Of a stretch of 64,000 nucleotides of DNA, positions 18,669 to 28,779 are shown one piece after another; the first letter of the stretch is position 1; each line of letters opens with the position of its first letter. The position numbers and the translations under genes were made by a program. The stretch is from Planctomycetaceae bacterium (GTDB lineage Bacteria > Planctomycetota > Planctomycetia > Planctomycetales > Planctomycetaceae): the NCBI GenBank assembly GCA_020638955.1, contig JACKHO010000006.1:124001-188000 (forward strand). The letters run 5' to 3'. Under the pieces are notes generated by a model. It searched no databases and had not been told where the DNA came from. It saw only the letters and a program-made list of their open reading frames with translations.

Positions 18669-19766
18669 TTACGTTGGCTTCATGACAGATGTGTCGCCGC
18701 GTAAGCGTTGTGCAAGACGTCGGACGGGCGTGGGGATGAGTAGTCGCAGGGCAGCGCCGAATGTGTCTTTGTTGACCAGTCGGTAGTGGAAGGTCGCTTC
18801 GAGGAATAATTGCCACGCAGTTCGGGGATGGCGGCCCGCGTACTCATAAGCAATGGAAATTGCCTCTTCTGCGTACTGACGTCTCAAAATCGCGCCCATT
18901 CGCTCGACGAGTTCTGGATCTCGTTGCCAAATCATTCGCTTCACCATCAGGAATTCGAGCGCGTTTGATAGTCGGTGGCGCTGGGCGGTCATTTGTGTTT
19001 CCGACAGGCGGTAGTCGATGAGAGGAGCGTCGACGTAACCAAATTCGGTAACTTGCGCCATCCTTGCAAGCCATTCCCAGTCACAGGTGTTGCGAGCTGC
19101 AGGATTGAACCCACCGCACTGTGAGAGCAGCGAGGCTCGAAACATGACGGTCGGCGGATGCACGAAATTCGCCTGCGCGATGACGTCGTATACCTTTCCT
19201 TTCCAAATGCGGATTTGGTTATGGCTTTCCAGACTGGAGGCTTCGAGAACGTCGCTGTCGAGATAGAGACCTGTCACTCCGTCGGCGGACGACTTGCACA
19301 ACGGATAGTACGTGTTGATGTACGATTCAGAAACGAAGCCGGCGCTGTTGAACGCTCGGAAGTCGGAACTGCACAGGCCAACCTCTGGAAACTGACGCAG
19401 CATTTGGACCTGGACGGCGATACGCTCGGGCATCCAAATGTCGTCATGGTCCATTAAGACAATAAACTCGCCGCTCGCGTGCTTCAGTCCCGTGTTTCGG
19501 GCGCCAGGCAATCCCTTGTTCGATTGATGGACAATTTGAATTCGCTCTCCGAATGATTGCAGCACCTCGAGTGTGCCATCGGTCGAGCCATCATCGACGG
19601 CAATTAATTCAATGGGGGCATACGACTGAGCCAACACGCTTTCGATGGCCTGCTGCAAGTCGGCCTCGCCGTTGTGAACTGCCAGTACAACGCTGACGAG
19701 CCCCGGTACGAACGTGTCGGAAGATGAGGATTGGACGTAAACAGGAGCCAACGGAGTTCGCCGCAA
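18669..19766 (-). CDS. Family 2 glycosyltransferase
   Basis: 365 residues. A GT-A domain begins near residue 22 (VSVVLAVHNGEADLQQAIES), with the nucleotide-sugar loop DDGSTDGT and a metal-binding DHDD near residue 106 (VLMDHDDIW). A C-terminal helical region follows. Family role: transfer of a sugar from a nucleotide donor to a growing polysaccharide or glycoprotein at the inner membrane face. The first start in the frame is TTG at 19766 with no clear ribosome site; TTG 19751 is also possible. It is convergent with the DUF1501 gene and has no polysaccharide cluster around it. Confidence 0.85.
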   Translation of the reverse strand: MRRTPLAPVYVQSSSSDTFVPGLVSVVLAVHNGEADLQQAIESVLAQSYAPIELIAVDDGSTDGTLEVLQSFGERIQIVHQSNKGLPGARNTGLKHASGEFIVLMDHDDIWMPERIAVQVQMLRQFPEVGLCSSDFRAFNSAGFVSESYINTYYPLCKSSADGVTGLYLDSDVLEASSLESHNQIRIWKGKVYDVIAQANFVHPPTVMFRASLLSQCGGFNPAARNTCDWEWLARMAQVTEFGYVDAPLIDYRLSETQMTAQRHRLSNALEFLMVKRMIWQRDPELVERMGAILRRQYAEEAISIAYEYAGRHPRTAWQLFLEATFHYRLVNKDTFGAALRLLIPTPVRRLAQRLRGDTSVMKPT

Positions 19767-20000
19767 GGAATATTACAGAATTCATCTCTGCCCGGGATGC
19801 GGTAACCCGTCGATACCCGAAACAGTGCGATTCAAGTATGAAGCCCGACGTGGACCGTCGTCCATCAGAATTTCCCGAGGTATACGCGGATTCTCGGTCA
19901 AGTCTCTGTCGATCAAGCAGGAAGCTGTCACGAAGGAAGCTGACCAATCGGGGAGGGGATATTCAGCCCGCAATTTCTGGCCAGGCCAACGTGGACCAAC

Positions 20001-22661
20001 TCAATTGAGTTGCCCGGAGCGAAGTTGTCCGCCGCTCCAGCCGGTCCAAGGTCCGTAACCATCGGCGATGAATTTGTTGGAGGCTGATCCCAGCATGACG
20101 AACCAGAAATTGGAACCGCTGCGGATGGTGGCCATGTCGGCGAAGCCGTCGCCGTTAAAATCGCCGACCGCCGAGGTAATGGTGTTCGCGGCACCGGAAC
20201 TTCCCCAGTGCTGGGCATGCATGCGGCCGGTGGTTGTCGCAAGGGAACGGTTCCCCCACCAGACATTGCCAGCCGTGCGGCCCATCATGTCGTCGTAGCC
20301 GTCGCCATTGAAATCGCCAATGAAGAACTCCACGAAGGCCGTGGGGTCCCAGCGGTTGGCGTAGTGAACCGTAAATTTCCCGTCAGGATTCTGGCGACCG
20401 TCGGCGAGGAACCAGTTCCCCAGATAATCTTGAATGAGGATGTCATCGACGTGGTCGCCATTGAAATCGCCTTTCATGGCGTTGCGCCAGTTTCGCTCGG
20501 CTTGGCTGGATATCTTTCCATAGTGGTCGAGTTGAAGCGTTGATCCATTCGACTCGTGCACCCACCAGTTCCCGGTGTCGTGCAGATTCGCAATGTCGGC
20601 GAAACCATCGCCATTGAAGTCGCCAACCACATGTGCGACATATCCGCTGCCGAGAGTCCCCCACTGGCTGAATGCGAAAGAACTGCCGCTGGAAATCCCC
20701 ACGAACCATTGGTTGCTGGTATTCAGGCCAACCACATCCATCTTTCCATCGCCATTGAAATCGGCGATGTTGACCTGCGTCCAGCCTGCAGCGGCTTCGC
20801 TGGCCCACGTTCCCCATACCGAAGTGCTGACGCCGCCACTTCCGTTGGAAATCCCCACATACCACTGGCCGCTGTTGGTCCATCCCGCGATGTCGGTGAG
20901 ACCATCACCATTGAAATCGCCGGTGTACGTTTCGAAACCGACCGATGTACTCCATGTGGAGGCCACAGAATTCGTAAACGTGTCTCCGTCGGAAATGCCA
21001 ATGCGCCATTGTCCGGTGACCGGGTCGAAGGAAATGACGTCATCCAGCGGTGCATTAACTTCGAGGGTGTAGGGCCCGACTGAGGCGTCACCGAGACCCC
21101 GAATCAGCAAATAGTATGTCTCACTGGTCGGTGCCACGAACGACAACTCCGATCCCAGTCCAAGTCCGGGAGCATCGTCGGACATGTCAATGAACGTGCT
21201 GCCATCCGGTTCGTATAATTCGATGACGCTGTCGAGACCGTCCTGGACGCGCACAGTCATGACGTATGTGACCCCCGCAATCATCGGAATGGAAAACCAG
21301 TCCTGATCGCCATAATACTGTAGTCCTCCGGTGAGATTCCTGGTGGCTACGGGGAACGCATTCGCAAAATCATCACCATAGTCGTCGGCAATGCCTTCGA
21401 CTGCTCCAATGTCGACGAATGGATACAAATCTCCAATTTCGAAGCGACCGAATCCCCGCTGATCCGTCGTCAATGGCGTACTGGTTGTCTCGCCGTCAAC
21501 TGTCGCGCGGCTGTCGTCACCAGCGTCAATGGCGGGACTGCCAAAGACGAGGGAGTGTGTTGGCGTTTGTCCGCCGTTGTTTTCTAGAACCGTGTCGAGA
21601 ATGGTATTGATGTCACGCACACCGGCACCGCTGACACCAACAATGTTCATGTTCGTGCCATCCGTCAGTCCGCCAGCGGAACCGGCATCGCCAATAATGT
21701 TTGCGGTACTGCCCGTGTCCACCGTTGCAGAAATGTCATTGGCAACGGTACCTGAGCCGATGAAGTTTCCAGCGACGATTGTGTTATACAGGGTGCCTCC
21801 GCCATGAATTCCTCCGCCTGAATTACTGCCGCCACTGTCTTCGGAGTCGGAACGATTGCCCGTAATCGTGCTGTTGACAATCGTCACTGGACCACCAACC
21901 TGCACAAAAATTCCTCCTCCCCAAATCGCTGCCGAATTCCCGGAGATCGTTGAATTGACAATGGTCGTTGTTCCGGCTGACCTGATGCCGCCACCGCTGC
22001 CAAATGTCGAGTTGCCATCAATCGTGCTGCGATTAATGTTCAGCGTACCGCCGTTGTTGAAGATTCCTCCGCTGTCGTTGGAAGCCGCGTTCCCGGTAAT
22101 TCGCACTTCATTCAGCGTGAGCGTACCCTCATCTTGCCAGATTGCGCCGGCAGTTGACTGGGCGCCTCCCGTCATCGTCAGGCCACTGATTGTGGTCTCC
22201 AAGGTGCCGTTCGTCTGCAGCAATCCGTTGGCGTAGAAGATTCGTGAGTTACTGTTGGCATCAAGAGTGAGGAGCGAAGTACCCGGCCCAATGAGATTTA
22301 AGTCATCCGTGATGTTCAGTTGCCCGTCAAGGACAATGGTTGCCGGTCCAACCAGAAACAGGTCGGGGTGAAACGTAATGGTATCGAGTGCCCCGCTACC
22401 ACTACCGGCTGACGCATCACCGAACGCTGAGTTGCTGTTCGCTGCCTGGATTGCCTCTCGCAGGCTGATGAAGCCATCGCTGCTGACATCGTCGACGAGC
22501 GTATTCACGACGTACGCGGTCAGCAACGTACGATCTTCCAGCGCTTCCGTGGCGTATCTCGACGATTTCTCCCTTCTCAAACGAGCATTCTGGCCAACCA
22601 ATCGGACCAGTCGGGCAGGAATCGAACTGAACAGAGAGAGCCATCGATTGCGAAATGACAT
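20001..22661 (-). CDS. Large cell-surface protein: beta-helix, pre-peptidase C-like and FG-GAP/VCBS repeats
   Basis: 886 residues. The N-terminus carries the planctomycete-type motif EALEDRTLL near residue 45, then a CSLREA-like segment (VVNTLVDD...FISLREAIQAAN), a right-handed beta-helix of Ser/Asn/Gly-rich repeats (about 90-400), a pre-peptidase C-terminal-like domain (YYGDQDWFSIPMIAGVTY, about 440-560), and six or so FG-GAP-like repeats with calcium-binding loops such as DFNGDGLTDIAGW to the C-terminus. Such proteins are exported and probably anchor or adhere at the surface. ATG 22661 is chosen because AAGGAAAA lies about 9 nt upstream; the frame opens 30 codons earlier. Confidence 0.85.
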   Translation of the reverse strand: MSFRNRWLSLFSSIPARLVRLVGQNARLRREKSSRYATEALEDRTLLTAYVVNTLVDDVSSDGFISLREAIQAANSNSAFGDASAGSGSGALDTITFHPDLFLVGPATIVLDGQLNITDDLNLIGPGTSLLTLDANSNSRIFYANGLLQTNGTLETTISGLTMTGGAQSTAGAIWQDEGTLTLNEVRITGNAASNDSGGIFNNGGTLNINRSTIDGNSTFGSGGGIRSAGTTTIVNSTISGNSAAIWGGGIFVQVGGPVTIVNSTITGNRSDSEDSGGSNSGGGIHGGGTLYNTIVAGNFIGSGTVANDISATVDTGSTANIIGDAGSAGGLTDGTNMNIVGVSGAGVRDINTILDTVLENNGGQTPTHSLVFGSPAIDAGDDSRATVDGETTSTPLTTDQRGFGRFEIGDLYPFVDIGAVEGIADDYGDDFANAFPVATRNLTGGLQYYGDQDWFSIPMIAGVTYVMTVRVQDGLDSVIELYEPDGSTFIDMSDDAPGLGLGSELSFVAPTSETYYLLIRGLGDASVGPYTLEVNAPLDDVISFDPVTGQWRIGISDGDTFTNSVASTWSTSVGFETYTGDFNGDGLTDIAGWTNSGQWYVGISNGSGGVSTSVWGTWASEAAAGWTQVNIADFNGDGKMDVVGLNTSNQWFVGISSGSSFAFSQWGTLGSGYVAHVVGDFNGDGFADIANLHDTGNWWVHESNGSTLQLDHYGKISSQAERNWRNAMKGDFNGDHVDDILIQDYLGNWFLADGRQNPDGKFTVHYANRWDPTAFVEFFIGDFNGDGYDDMMGRTAGNVWWGNRSLATTTGRMHAQHWGSSGAANTITSAVGDFNGDGFADMATIRSGSNFWFVMLGSASNKFIADGYGPWTGWSGGQLRSGQLN

Positions 22662-23017
22662 TGTGCAAGTTTTCCTTAAGCCCGAGCTTTCGCCGTACGG
22701 TGAAACATCCTGTTTCAAAGGGGGAATATGCGTCGGCGAAGTGATTCTCAACTGAGATTAATGGACACCAAGTGTGCCGACAACAGGAATGTCGACCTGT
22801 GGCGTGGTGAAACACTTGGTTTTTCACATTCACGTTGCACGCTGGAATCGTGAACACACGCACCGACTGTACAACCCGCAAGGTCAGCCGCAATTTCCAC
22901 ACGATTCGGAACGCTTAGCGCCGTCGCCACGAGTGACGTGCGTCCTTTTCTGTCCTTGGACGATTCGATACCCTCGTGTCTCGAAACCTTTTTGAGTGAC
23001 GACAAAGGAACACTGGA
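22662..23017. other. Divergent intergenic region
   Basis: About 356 bp between the surface protein (minus) and the sulfatase (plus). It must hold both promoters, but I see no confident -35/-10 pair. A weak inverted repeat CCAAGTG...CACTTGG spans about 50 bp near 22768-22820. No gene is supported. Confidence 0.5.
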
Positions 23018-24592
23018 ATGCATTTCAATTTACGTGCTGTGCTGACAACGCTTACGGCAATTTCTCTCGCCGCAGGTGTCGGCTCGATGCTTCAGGCCGC
23101 CGAGATTGCCAAACAAGGCGAACTGGCTCCAATTCAACAAATTGAAGGAGCAAAACCTCGTAACGTCGTGTTCATTCTAACCGACGACCACCGCTACGAT
23201 GCTATGGGTTTCACGGGGCATCCGTTTCTGGAAACGCCGCACCTCGATTCATTGGCGTCGAATGGAGTGCATCTGAAGAACGCGTTTGTGACGACATCAC
23301 TCTGCTCGCCGAGTCGGGCCTCTATCCTGACGGCGCTCTACACGCACAGGCATCGGGTCATCGACAACAATCGTCTCGTTCCGGACGGCACCATTTTCTT
23401 TCCGCGATATCTGCAGAAAGTAGGGTACGAAACGGCTTTCATTGGAAAATGGCACATGGGCGGCGCTAGCGACGAACCACGCGAAGGGTTTAATCACTGG
23501 GTCAGCTTTCGCGGCCAGGGGAATTACCTGTCGCCCGGTCCCAAGTACACTTTGAATGTTGATGGCAAACGCGTTCCGCAGCGGGGGTACATCACTGATG
23601 AACTCACCGACTATGCCGTTGACTGGCTCAAAGAGCGGAACGAAGACAAGCCATTCTTCCTCTACCTTTCGCACAAGGCGGTCCACGCCAACTTCACTCC
23701 CGCAGAACGGCATGCTGGTCGTTACGCCGACGTTAAGTTGAGCCTGCCCCGTGGCGAAGAAGTCACAGCAGAAAATAATGCTCCCCGCTGGGTACGGGAT
23801 CAGAAGAACAGTTGGCACGGCATTGATTTTTCTTACCACAGCGACGCAGGTCTCGACTATCTTTATCGTCGCTACTGTGAATCGATCCTGGCTGTTGATG
23901 ACTCCGTCGGACGTGTGCTGCAGCAACTGAAGGACATGGGGATTCACGACGAAACACTTGTCATCTACATGGGCGACAATGGCTTCATGTGGGGTGAGCA
24001 TGGTCTCATCGATAAGCGGGTTGCCTACGAGGAATCGATGCGTGTCCCGATGATGATGCAGTGTCCTGCCCTCTACAAAGGCGGCAAGGTTGTTGAAAGC
24101 GTTGTGGGGAACATCGACATTGGTCCCACCGTCATGCACGCTGCGGGAATTCAAACGCCTGACTACATGGACGGCCAGAGCTTCCTCGACCTGCCAAACA
24201 ACCCGGACATGCCGTGGCGGGACAAGTTTCTTTACATCTACTACTGGGAAAAGAACTTCCCCCAGACTCCGACGCAGTTCGCCCTGAGAGGTGACCGTTA
24301 CAAGTACATTACGTACTACGGATTGTGGGACACCGACGAACTCTACGACTTGCAGTCCGATCCCGGCGAGACCCGTAATCTCATCCACAATCCGGACTAT
24401 CAGAAACTCGCCAAGGAAATGGAAAACCAGCTTTACGAAATGCTGGGCCAGGCGGGCGGAATGGACATCCCGATGAATCAGCCGAGTGGTGGATCGCAAA
24501 ACAAACGCTGGCGAGAACGTGGTGGCGATCAAGCTGCCGATTTCCCCAAGGCGTTCACCGTGGACGAACCGCTCAATCGCAACGCGCAATAG
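23018..24592 (+). CDS. Exported sulfatase (arylsulfatase family)
   Basis: 524 residues with a signal peptide (about 1-28). The metal-binding pair Asp56-Asp57 lies in VFILTDDHRYD, and the sulfatase signature CSPSR begins at Cys96, the residue converted to formylglycine in this family; GKWHMGG near 145 and GDNGFMWGEHG near 320 complete the active site. Family role: hydrolysis of sulfate esters, in planctomycetes often on algal sulfated polysaccharides. AAGGA lies about 10 nt before the ATG. A dedicated FGE enzyme is not visible nearby; the FGE-like domains of the kinase at 5.4-11.7 kb are probably not it. Confidence 0.92.
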   Translation: MHFNLRAVLTTLTAISLAAGVGSMLQAAEIAKQGELAPIQQIEGAKPRNVVFILTDDHRYDAMGFTGHPFLETPHLDSLASNGVHLKNAFVTTSLCSPSRASILTALYTHRHRVIDNNRLVPDGTIFFPRYLQKVGYETAFIGKWHMGGASDEPREGFNHWVSFRGQGNYLSPGPKYTLNVDGKRVPQRGYITDELTDYAVDWLKERNEDKPFFLYLSHKAVHANFTPAERHAGRYADVKLSLPRGEEVTAENNAPRWVRDQKNSWHGIDFSYHSDAGLDYLYRRYCESILAVDDSVGRVLQQLKDMGIHDETLVIYMGDNGFMWGEHGLIDKRVAYEESMRVPMMMQCPALYKGGKVVESVVGNIDIGPTVMHAAGIQTPDYMDGQSFLDLPNNPDMPWRDKFLYIYYWEKNFPQTPTQFALRGDRYKYITYYGLWDTDELYDLQSDPGETRNLIHNPDYQKLAKEMENQLYEMLGQAGGMDIPMNQPSGGSQNKRWRERGGDQAADFPKAFTVDEPLNRNAQ

Positions 24593-24649
24593 CGGTACAA
24601 TCGTCAAAATGGTTCGCGATCGGCACGGTTTCGCCGACCGGTTACACCT

Positions 24650-24692
24650 CACCCCGCATGCCGTATTCGGTGTGCGGGGTGTTGTCTTTTTT
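24650..24692 (+). terminator. Rho-independent terminator after the sulfatase
   Basis: A 9-bp stem (CACCCCGCA / TGCGGGGTG) with a further inner CCG/CGG pairing, followed by a T-rich tract (TTGTCTTTTTT). Confidence 0.8.
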
Positions 24693-24735
24693 CAACATCA
24701 GCGCGTGGGCGTGATAGGTTTGGAGAGTACCGCTC

Positions 24736-27060
24736 TTGGAGGAATGGTACGTTTCCCCGAATGGCGTCACTCCCGTGCTCGACACACAACGACTCAAGAC
24801 CGATTTGCTCGCGCTGGCATTGCTGGCGGTCGTTGTCTTTACGGCTTTGGCTCTCTGCAGTTACAACCCTGCGGACCCGCCCTCCACGCTGGTCTTTCCG
24901 CCGGAAGCTCAGGCCACGAACCTCTGTGGGCCGGTGGGATCGTTCATAGCGCATGTGCTGCTTAACGGTTTTGGACTGGGTGCCTACTTTCTGCTGGGTG
25001 CGCTGATTCTCGCAGATTTAGCGTTCTTCTCACGCAAGCCCATCAAGGACCCCTTTGTTCGTCTGGGGGGCATTGGTGTGCTGCTCGTCGGTATTTGCCT
25101 CATTCTGCAAATCATTGTGCCGCACATTGGCCCGGCTCCCGTTGTTGGTAGCGGCGGTTACGTCGGCGCACTCGGGAAGGGACTGCTGACCGACAAATTC
25201 TCGACGGGCGGCTCGGTCATCATTGTGTCGACCCTGCTCTGCACTGGAATACTTCTGACCACCGAAGGATTCTTTTTCCGCCTCGCATTTCAGACCGTCG
25301 CCCTGCCTGTCCGCATGATGCTGTGGCCGCTGTACGGCAAAAAGACTGCACAGATTGTGAATAACGAGTCCATTTCGTCGACGCCTGTTGCCAAGGCGGA
25401 AATCGAAAAACCAAAACCGCCTCCCGTGGAAGTGGCACCTGTCGAACCGAAAGGAGATTTGCGGGTGAATCCTCCGGTTGTCATCCGGCCTCCGGTCACC
25501 GTGAATAAGAACTGGTTCGGGTTCGGAGAAGTTGCGACGGCACCGCGCGTGGGACTGCCTCCCGTTGAACTGCTCGAAGAAGCGGAAGAGTTTCCGTTTG
25601 AACTGCTGGCGCTCAAGGCGCAGCACTCCGCCAGTATTCTGGAACGGACGTTCGAAGAGTTTGGACTGAACGTCAAAGTCACCGAAGTCGATACCGGTCC
25701 GGTCGTCACACAGTTTGAACTCGACCTCGAACCGGGACTGCGCGTTTCGAAGGTCATCAACCTTCAGGACGATTTGGCCATCGCACTGCGTGTTGCCGCC
25801 GTGCGTGTGGTCTCGCCCATTCCAGGTAAGAATACCGTCGGTGTGGAAGTTCCCAACGACAAACGCGTGACGGTTCGCTTGCGTGAACTGCTCGAAGCGA
25901 CTCAGGAACAGGCAGCCAAGTCGGCCATTCCGATGTTCCTGGGTAAGGACGTCAGCGGGCATCCGTTGGTTGTTGACATGGCCAAAATGCCGCACTTGCT
26001 CATTGCCGGTCGGACCGGCACGGGTAAGAGCGTCTGCCTGAACTCGCTCATTATCTCGATGCTCATGACGCGGTCGCCTGAAGACCTGCGTATGCTCATG
26101 ATCGACCCCAAAATGGTCGAGCTCAGCCCCTACACGCGTATTCCGCACCTCATGCATCCGGTCATTACGGACATGAAGAAGGCGGAGGCGGTGCTGGCGT
26201 GGGCCGTGGAGAAAATGGAAGAGCGTTACGACCTGCTCGCACGAGTCGGCGTACGCCATCTCGACAGTTACAACAAACTGGGACGCGATGGTGTCCTCGA
26301 ACGTCTGGGACTTGATCCTGACGACGACGAAGCCGCCGCGATTCCGGAACGGATGCCCTACATTGTCATTGTCGCCGACGAAATGGCCGACATGATGATG
26401 ACCTCCGGCAAGGACGTGGAAGGACACATTATTCGACTCGCACAGAAGTCTCGTGCTGTGGGGATTCATCTCATCCTGGCCACTCAGAAGCCGACTGTCG
26501 ACGTCATTACCGGCCTCATCAAGTCGAATTTGCCGGCCCGCATTTCGTTCCAGGTCTCCAGCCGCACGGACAGCCGTGTCGTGCTCGACGAGTCCGGGGC
26601 CGAGCGGCTACTGGGGAATGGTGACATGCTGTACCTCGCACCGGGAACGAGCACCGTCACCCGCGCTCAAGGTGCGTTCATCAGTGATGAAGAAGTGAAT
26701 GAGGTCATCAGCTTCTTCAAGGACTGCGAACCGCAATACAGCGAAGAAATCGAGAAGGCGACGGCTGCTGCAGCAAACGCTTCCAGTGGTGGCAGCACCG
26801 GCGGCGAAGGCAGCCGCGAACGCGACGCACTCTACGGCCAGGCCGTGGACATTGTACTCCGCGAGGGACGCGGCAGTGTGTCGCTGCTGCAACGCGCACT
26901 CGGAGTCGGCTACGGCCGCGCCGCCCGCATGGTCGACCACATGGCCGAAGATGGAATCGTCGGCGACTACAACGGCTCGAAATCCCGCGATGTCGTCTGC
27001 AGCTTCGAAGAATGGGAAGACATGCGCGAACGCATGGGGTATGAAGCGGTCTACAATTAG
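24736..27060 (+). CDS. ftsK: DNA translocase FtsK/SpoIIIE
   Basis: 774 residues: about four N-terminal membrane helices (1-190), a Pro/Val-rich linker, an FtsK alpha domain (about 285-400), a RecA-like motor with Walker A GRTGTGKS at 425-432 and Walker B-like IVIVADEMAD, and a C-terminal winged-helix gamma domain (about 698-765, EGRGSVSLLQRALGVGYGRAARMVD). FtsK pumps chromosome ends through the septum and activates dimer resolution; the gamma domain reads KOPS-type orientation sequences. The start is taken as TTG 24736, with TGGAGAG (24721-24727) 8 nt upstream; GTG 24775 also gives a sensible N-terminus. Confidence 0.93.
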   Translation: MEEWYVSPNGVTPVLDTQRLKTDLLALALLAVVVFTALALCSYNPADPPSTLVFPPEAQATNLCGPVGSFIAHVLLNGFGLGAYFLLGALILADLAFFSRKPIKDPFVRLGGIGVLLVGICLILQIIVPHIGPAPVVGSGGYVGALGKGLLTDKFSTGGSVIIVSTLLCTGILLTTEGFFFRLAFQTVALPVRMMLWPLYGKKTAQIVNNESISSTPVAKAEIEKPKPPPVEVAPVEPKGDLRVNPPVVIRPPVTVNKNWFGFGEVATAPRVGLPPVELLEEAEEFPFELLALKAQHSASILERTFEEFGLNVKVTEVDTGPVVTQFELDLEPGLRVSKVINLQDDLAIALRVAAVRVVSPIPGKNTVGVEVPNDKRVTVRLRELLEATQEQAAKSAIPMFLGKDVSGHPLVVDMAKMPHLLIAGRTGTGKSVCLNSLIISMLMTRSPEDLRMLMIDPKMVELSPYTRIPHLMHPVITDMKKAEAVLAWAVEKMEERYDLLARVGVRHLDSYNKLGRDGVLERLGLDPDDDEAAAIPERMPYIVIVADEMADMMMTSGKDVEGHIIRLAQKSRAVGIHLILATQKPTVDVITGLIKSNLPARISFQVSSRTDSRVVLDESGAERLLGNGDMLYLAPGTSTVTRAQGAFISDEEVNEVISFFKDCEPQYSEEIEKATAAAANASSGGSTGGEGSRERDALYGQAVDIVLREGRGSVSLLQRALGVGYGRAARMVDHMAEDGIVGDYNGSKSRDVVCSFEEWEDMRERMGYEAVYN

Positions 27061-27210
27061 GCGACGGGAAAGACAGCTTCGTGTAACAGGCGATTGCTCA
27101 GGGACTTCCGCTGGGACGCGATTCACGCGCATCTGGCTTTCCCTGTTGAGAGACCCGACACCGCATTCCAACTGCGTCCCATCGCCGACTTGGTCGAACG
27201 ATGATTTAGT

Positions 27211-27410
27211 CGGAACAATTCCACACCGTAACCAACGCTCTGGATGCGAGTTGCGAGTCTGACGTAAACAGTGGAAAGAGCGGGGTCGGTGAAGTCATGC
27301 GTCAACGAAATGTTGAGTTGCGAGGCATCTGCGGGTATGCTGACAGTTGTGTTACACAGAAAGTGAATCCCCGTTGGACAGTAGAGATTTCTGTCTAACG
27401 ATTAGTTATC
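27211..27410 (+). repeat. Repeat A, copy 1: ~200-bp element ending in a hairpin just before the DUF6602 gene
   Basis: This ~200-bp stretch is clearly homologous to 28780-28978. Shared blocks include GTGAAGTCATGCGTCAA, TTGAGTTGCGAGGCA, GCGGGTATGCTGAC and TCTGTCTAACGATTA. It ends in a hairpin (27372-27400): CGTTGGACAG, 9-nt loop, CTGTCTAACG. The downstream gene starts 17 nt after the hairpin. It could be a promoter/leader or the border of a mobile cassette. The rest of the 357-bp gap after ftsK shows nothing else. Confidence 0.75.
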
Positions 27411-27417
27411 CTGATAA

Positions 27418-28320
27418 ATGGGAAAGAAAGCGAAATCACCACCGATGGATGGTTCCCGTATTCGCTCTTACCTGACAGGTGATGTGGCGGCGTTGCTGGC
27501 GACCTATAAGCACTTCGAGACTCTAGTTCCTCACGACAAGCATGCTGGATCAGCCCACACAGGCGAGGATGGCCGCTACGTTGAGGCATTGATCCGGGGC
27601 TACCTGAGGAAATACCTTCCACAGCACCTTGAGGTTTGCACGGGTTTCATTCTTCGGACGGCAGTAAAAACTGGCGAGAACGGTCGAGAGCGCAGAGGTG
27701 ATAAAGATGCTCAGTCAACGCAACTTGACATAATTGTCTATGATTCCGCGAATTACCCAGTCTTTCAGCGGCTGGGTGACGATGTGATTGTTCCTCCTGA
27801 GGGAGTAGTCGCAATTTGCTCTGTAAAGAAGCATTTGAGGGTAGGAAACATAAAAGCGGAGACCAAGAATCTTCGGCGAGCATCGGAGCTTTGCCGATGT
27901 CTCACCCAGGACGGCGCACCGAGGCGCGGACCATTTTTGTCGCTAATGTCTATGGGTATCGCCAAGGACTGGTCTCCCCAGCCCAGTGAGGCGACCCTTT
28001 GGGAGGAGATCAAAGACGGTATCGACCAGAGCCCATCACCAAAGTTTGACGATCTGATTGGGTACATTGGGATATTGGGGACATCGAGTGTTTTCAAGGC
28101 TCGCCCCAAGAATGGCACCCCGAATGAAGCGCGATTCGTTTGGCATGATCACCAGAATAACCAGGTGCATCTGGGGCTTCAGTTCATGCTGACTGGGATT
28201 CTTAGTGTTTATTACGATGAGTCTCGCCACTCTGCGCGTAGGCCCGGCTTCACCGGATTTGAGTCCGGCCGACCTCATGAAAAAGAGCTGGGAACGATCA
28301 GTGTGGACGGGATGCGTTGA
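27418..28320 (+). CDS. DUF6602 domain-containing protein (nuclease-like, accessory)
   Basis: 300 residues. The first two thirds match the DUF6602 pattern: GRYVEALIRGYLRKYLP, CTGFILR, then STQLDIIVYDSANYPVF and PPEGVVAICSVKKHL. The D...(E)VK arrangement is like a PD-(D/E)XK nuclease core, but the usual Glu before VK is Cys-Ser here, so catalysis is uncertain. DUF6602 proteins are found in defence islands and mobile regions; the role is unknown. The gene is solitary, follows ftsK, and is preceded by repeat A and followed by palindromic repeats, consistent with an acquired cassette. Confidence 0.7.
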   Translation: MGKKAKSPPMDGSRIRSYLTGDVAALLATYKHFETLVPHDKHAGSAHTGEDGRYVEALIRGYLRKYLPQHLEVCTGFILRTAVKTGENGRERRGDKDAQSTQLDIIVYDSANYPVFQRLGDDVIVPPEGVVAICSVKKHLRVGNIKAETKNLRRASELCRCLTQDGAPRRGPFLSLMSMGIAKDWSPQPSEATLWEEIKDGIDQSPSPKFDDLIGYIGILGTSSVFKARPKNGTPNEARFVWHDHQNNQVHLGLQFMLTGILSVYYDESRHSARRPGFTGFESGRPHEKELGTISVDGMR

Positions 28321-28399
28321 AAACAACAAAGGATAAGAAGGCGGTGGACTCAACGCGCTACCTCGGCGGGTGGCACTGCTGAATTGTGAAGCTGTGGGG

Positions 28400-28434
28400 T
28401 GCCACTGCTGGCTTGCCCAGCAGTGTGATGGCAC
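28400..28434. repeat. Hairpin repeat, CACTGCTGG arms
   Basis: CACTGCTGG / CCAGCAGTG (9 perfect pairs, 5-nt loop, 28403-28425), extended by GTGCC / GGCAC outside a 4-nt bulge. It lies in the 675-bp non-coding stretch between the DUF6602 gene and the next ORF. Confidence 0.65.
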
Positions 28435-28571
28435 GTGCTCGCGACCACTCGCGAAGGGTCTGGCACCACCTCCTTCCAAAGCTCCGCTTGGGACTGCGCT
28501 GCGTCCATCGGCGACGAGCAGCTGGGATCAAATTGCCGGGTGCCCCGACTTCAACTCCCGATGAATCATCT

Positions 28572-28700
28572 TGGATTCATCTGTGATTTCCCCCAATGCC
28601 ATAAACTCCTCCGCGATCCCCGCGGCTCCGCGTGAATGTGCTGCGGACGACTGTGCGAAAACACCCAACAAGCCTCACGCGGAGGCGCGGGGACACGGAG
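28572..28700. repeat. Repeat B, copy 1: GC-rich long palindrome
   Basis: Left arm 28609-28635 (starting CTCCGCGATCCCCGCGG) pairs with right arm 28675-28700 (ending GCGGGGACACGGAG) with few mismatches. The 5' flank (TCATCTGTGATTTCCCCC) and central CCAACAAG block are shared with copy 2 at 29573-29710. Confidence 0.75.
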
Positions 28701-28779
28701 ACAATTTGACGTCTGTTATTCGCCCGCCACAGCGATTTCGTACGAGTCCAGTCGCCCCTATGCCGGAACATGAGCGACT

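Noticed and set aside
23297..24652. Long antisense open frame (451 codons) opposite the sulfatase
   Set aside because: Shadow of a well-supported gene; no recognisable motifs or ribosome site.
25030..26469. Long antisense open frame (479 codons) opposite ftsK
   Set aside because: Its His/Arg/Asp-rich translation has no domain pattern and mirrors the GC-rich codon use of ftsK.
27372..27400. Resemblance of GTTGGAC...GTCTAAC to integron attC core sites
   Set aside because: The order is inverted (GTTRRRY before RYYYAAC, 9 nt apart) relative to an attC site, no integrase gene is present, and copy 2 breaks the consensus. A hairpin-ending leader fits better.
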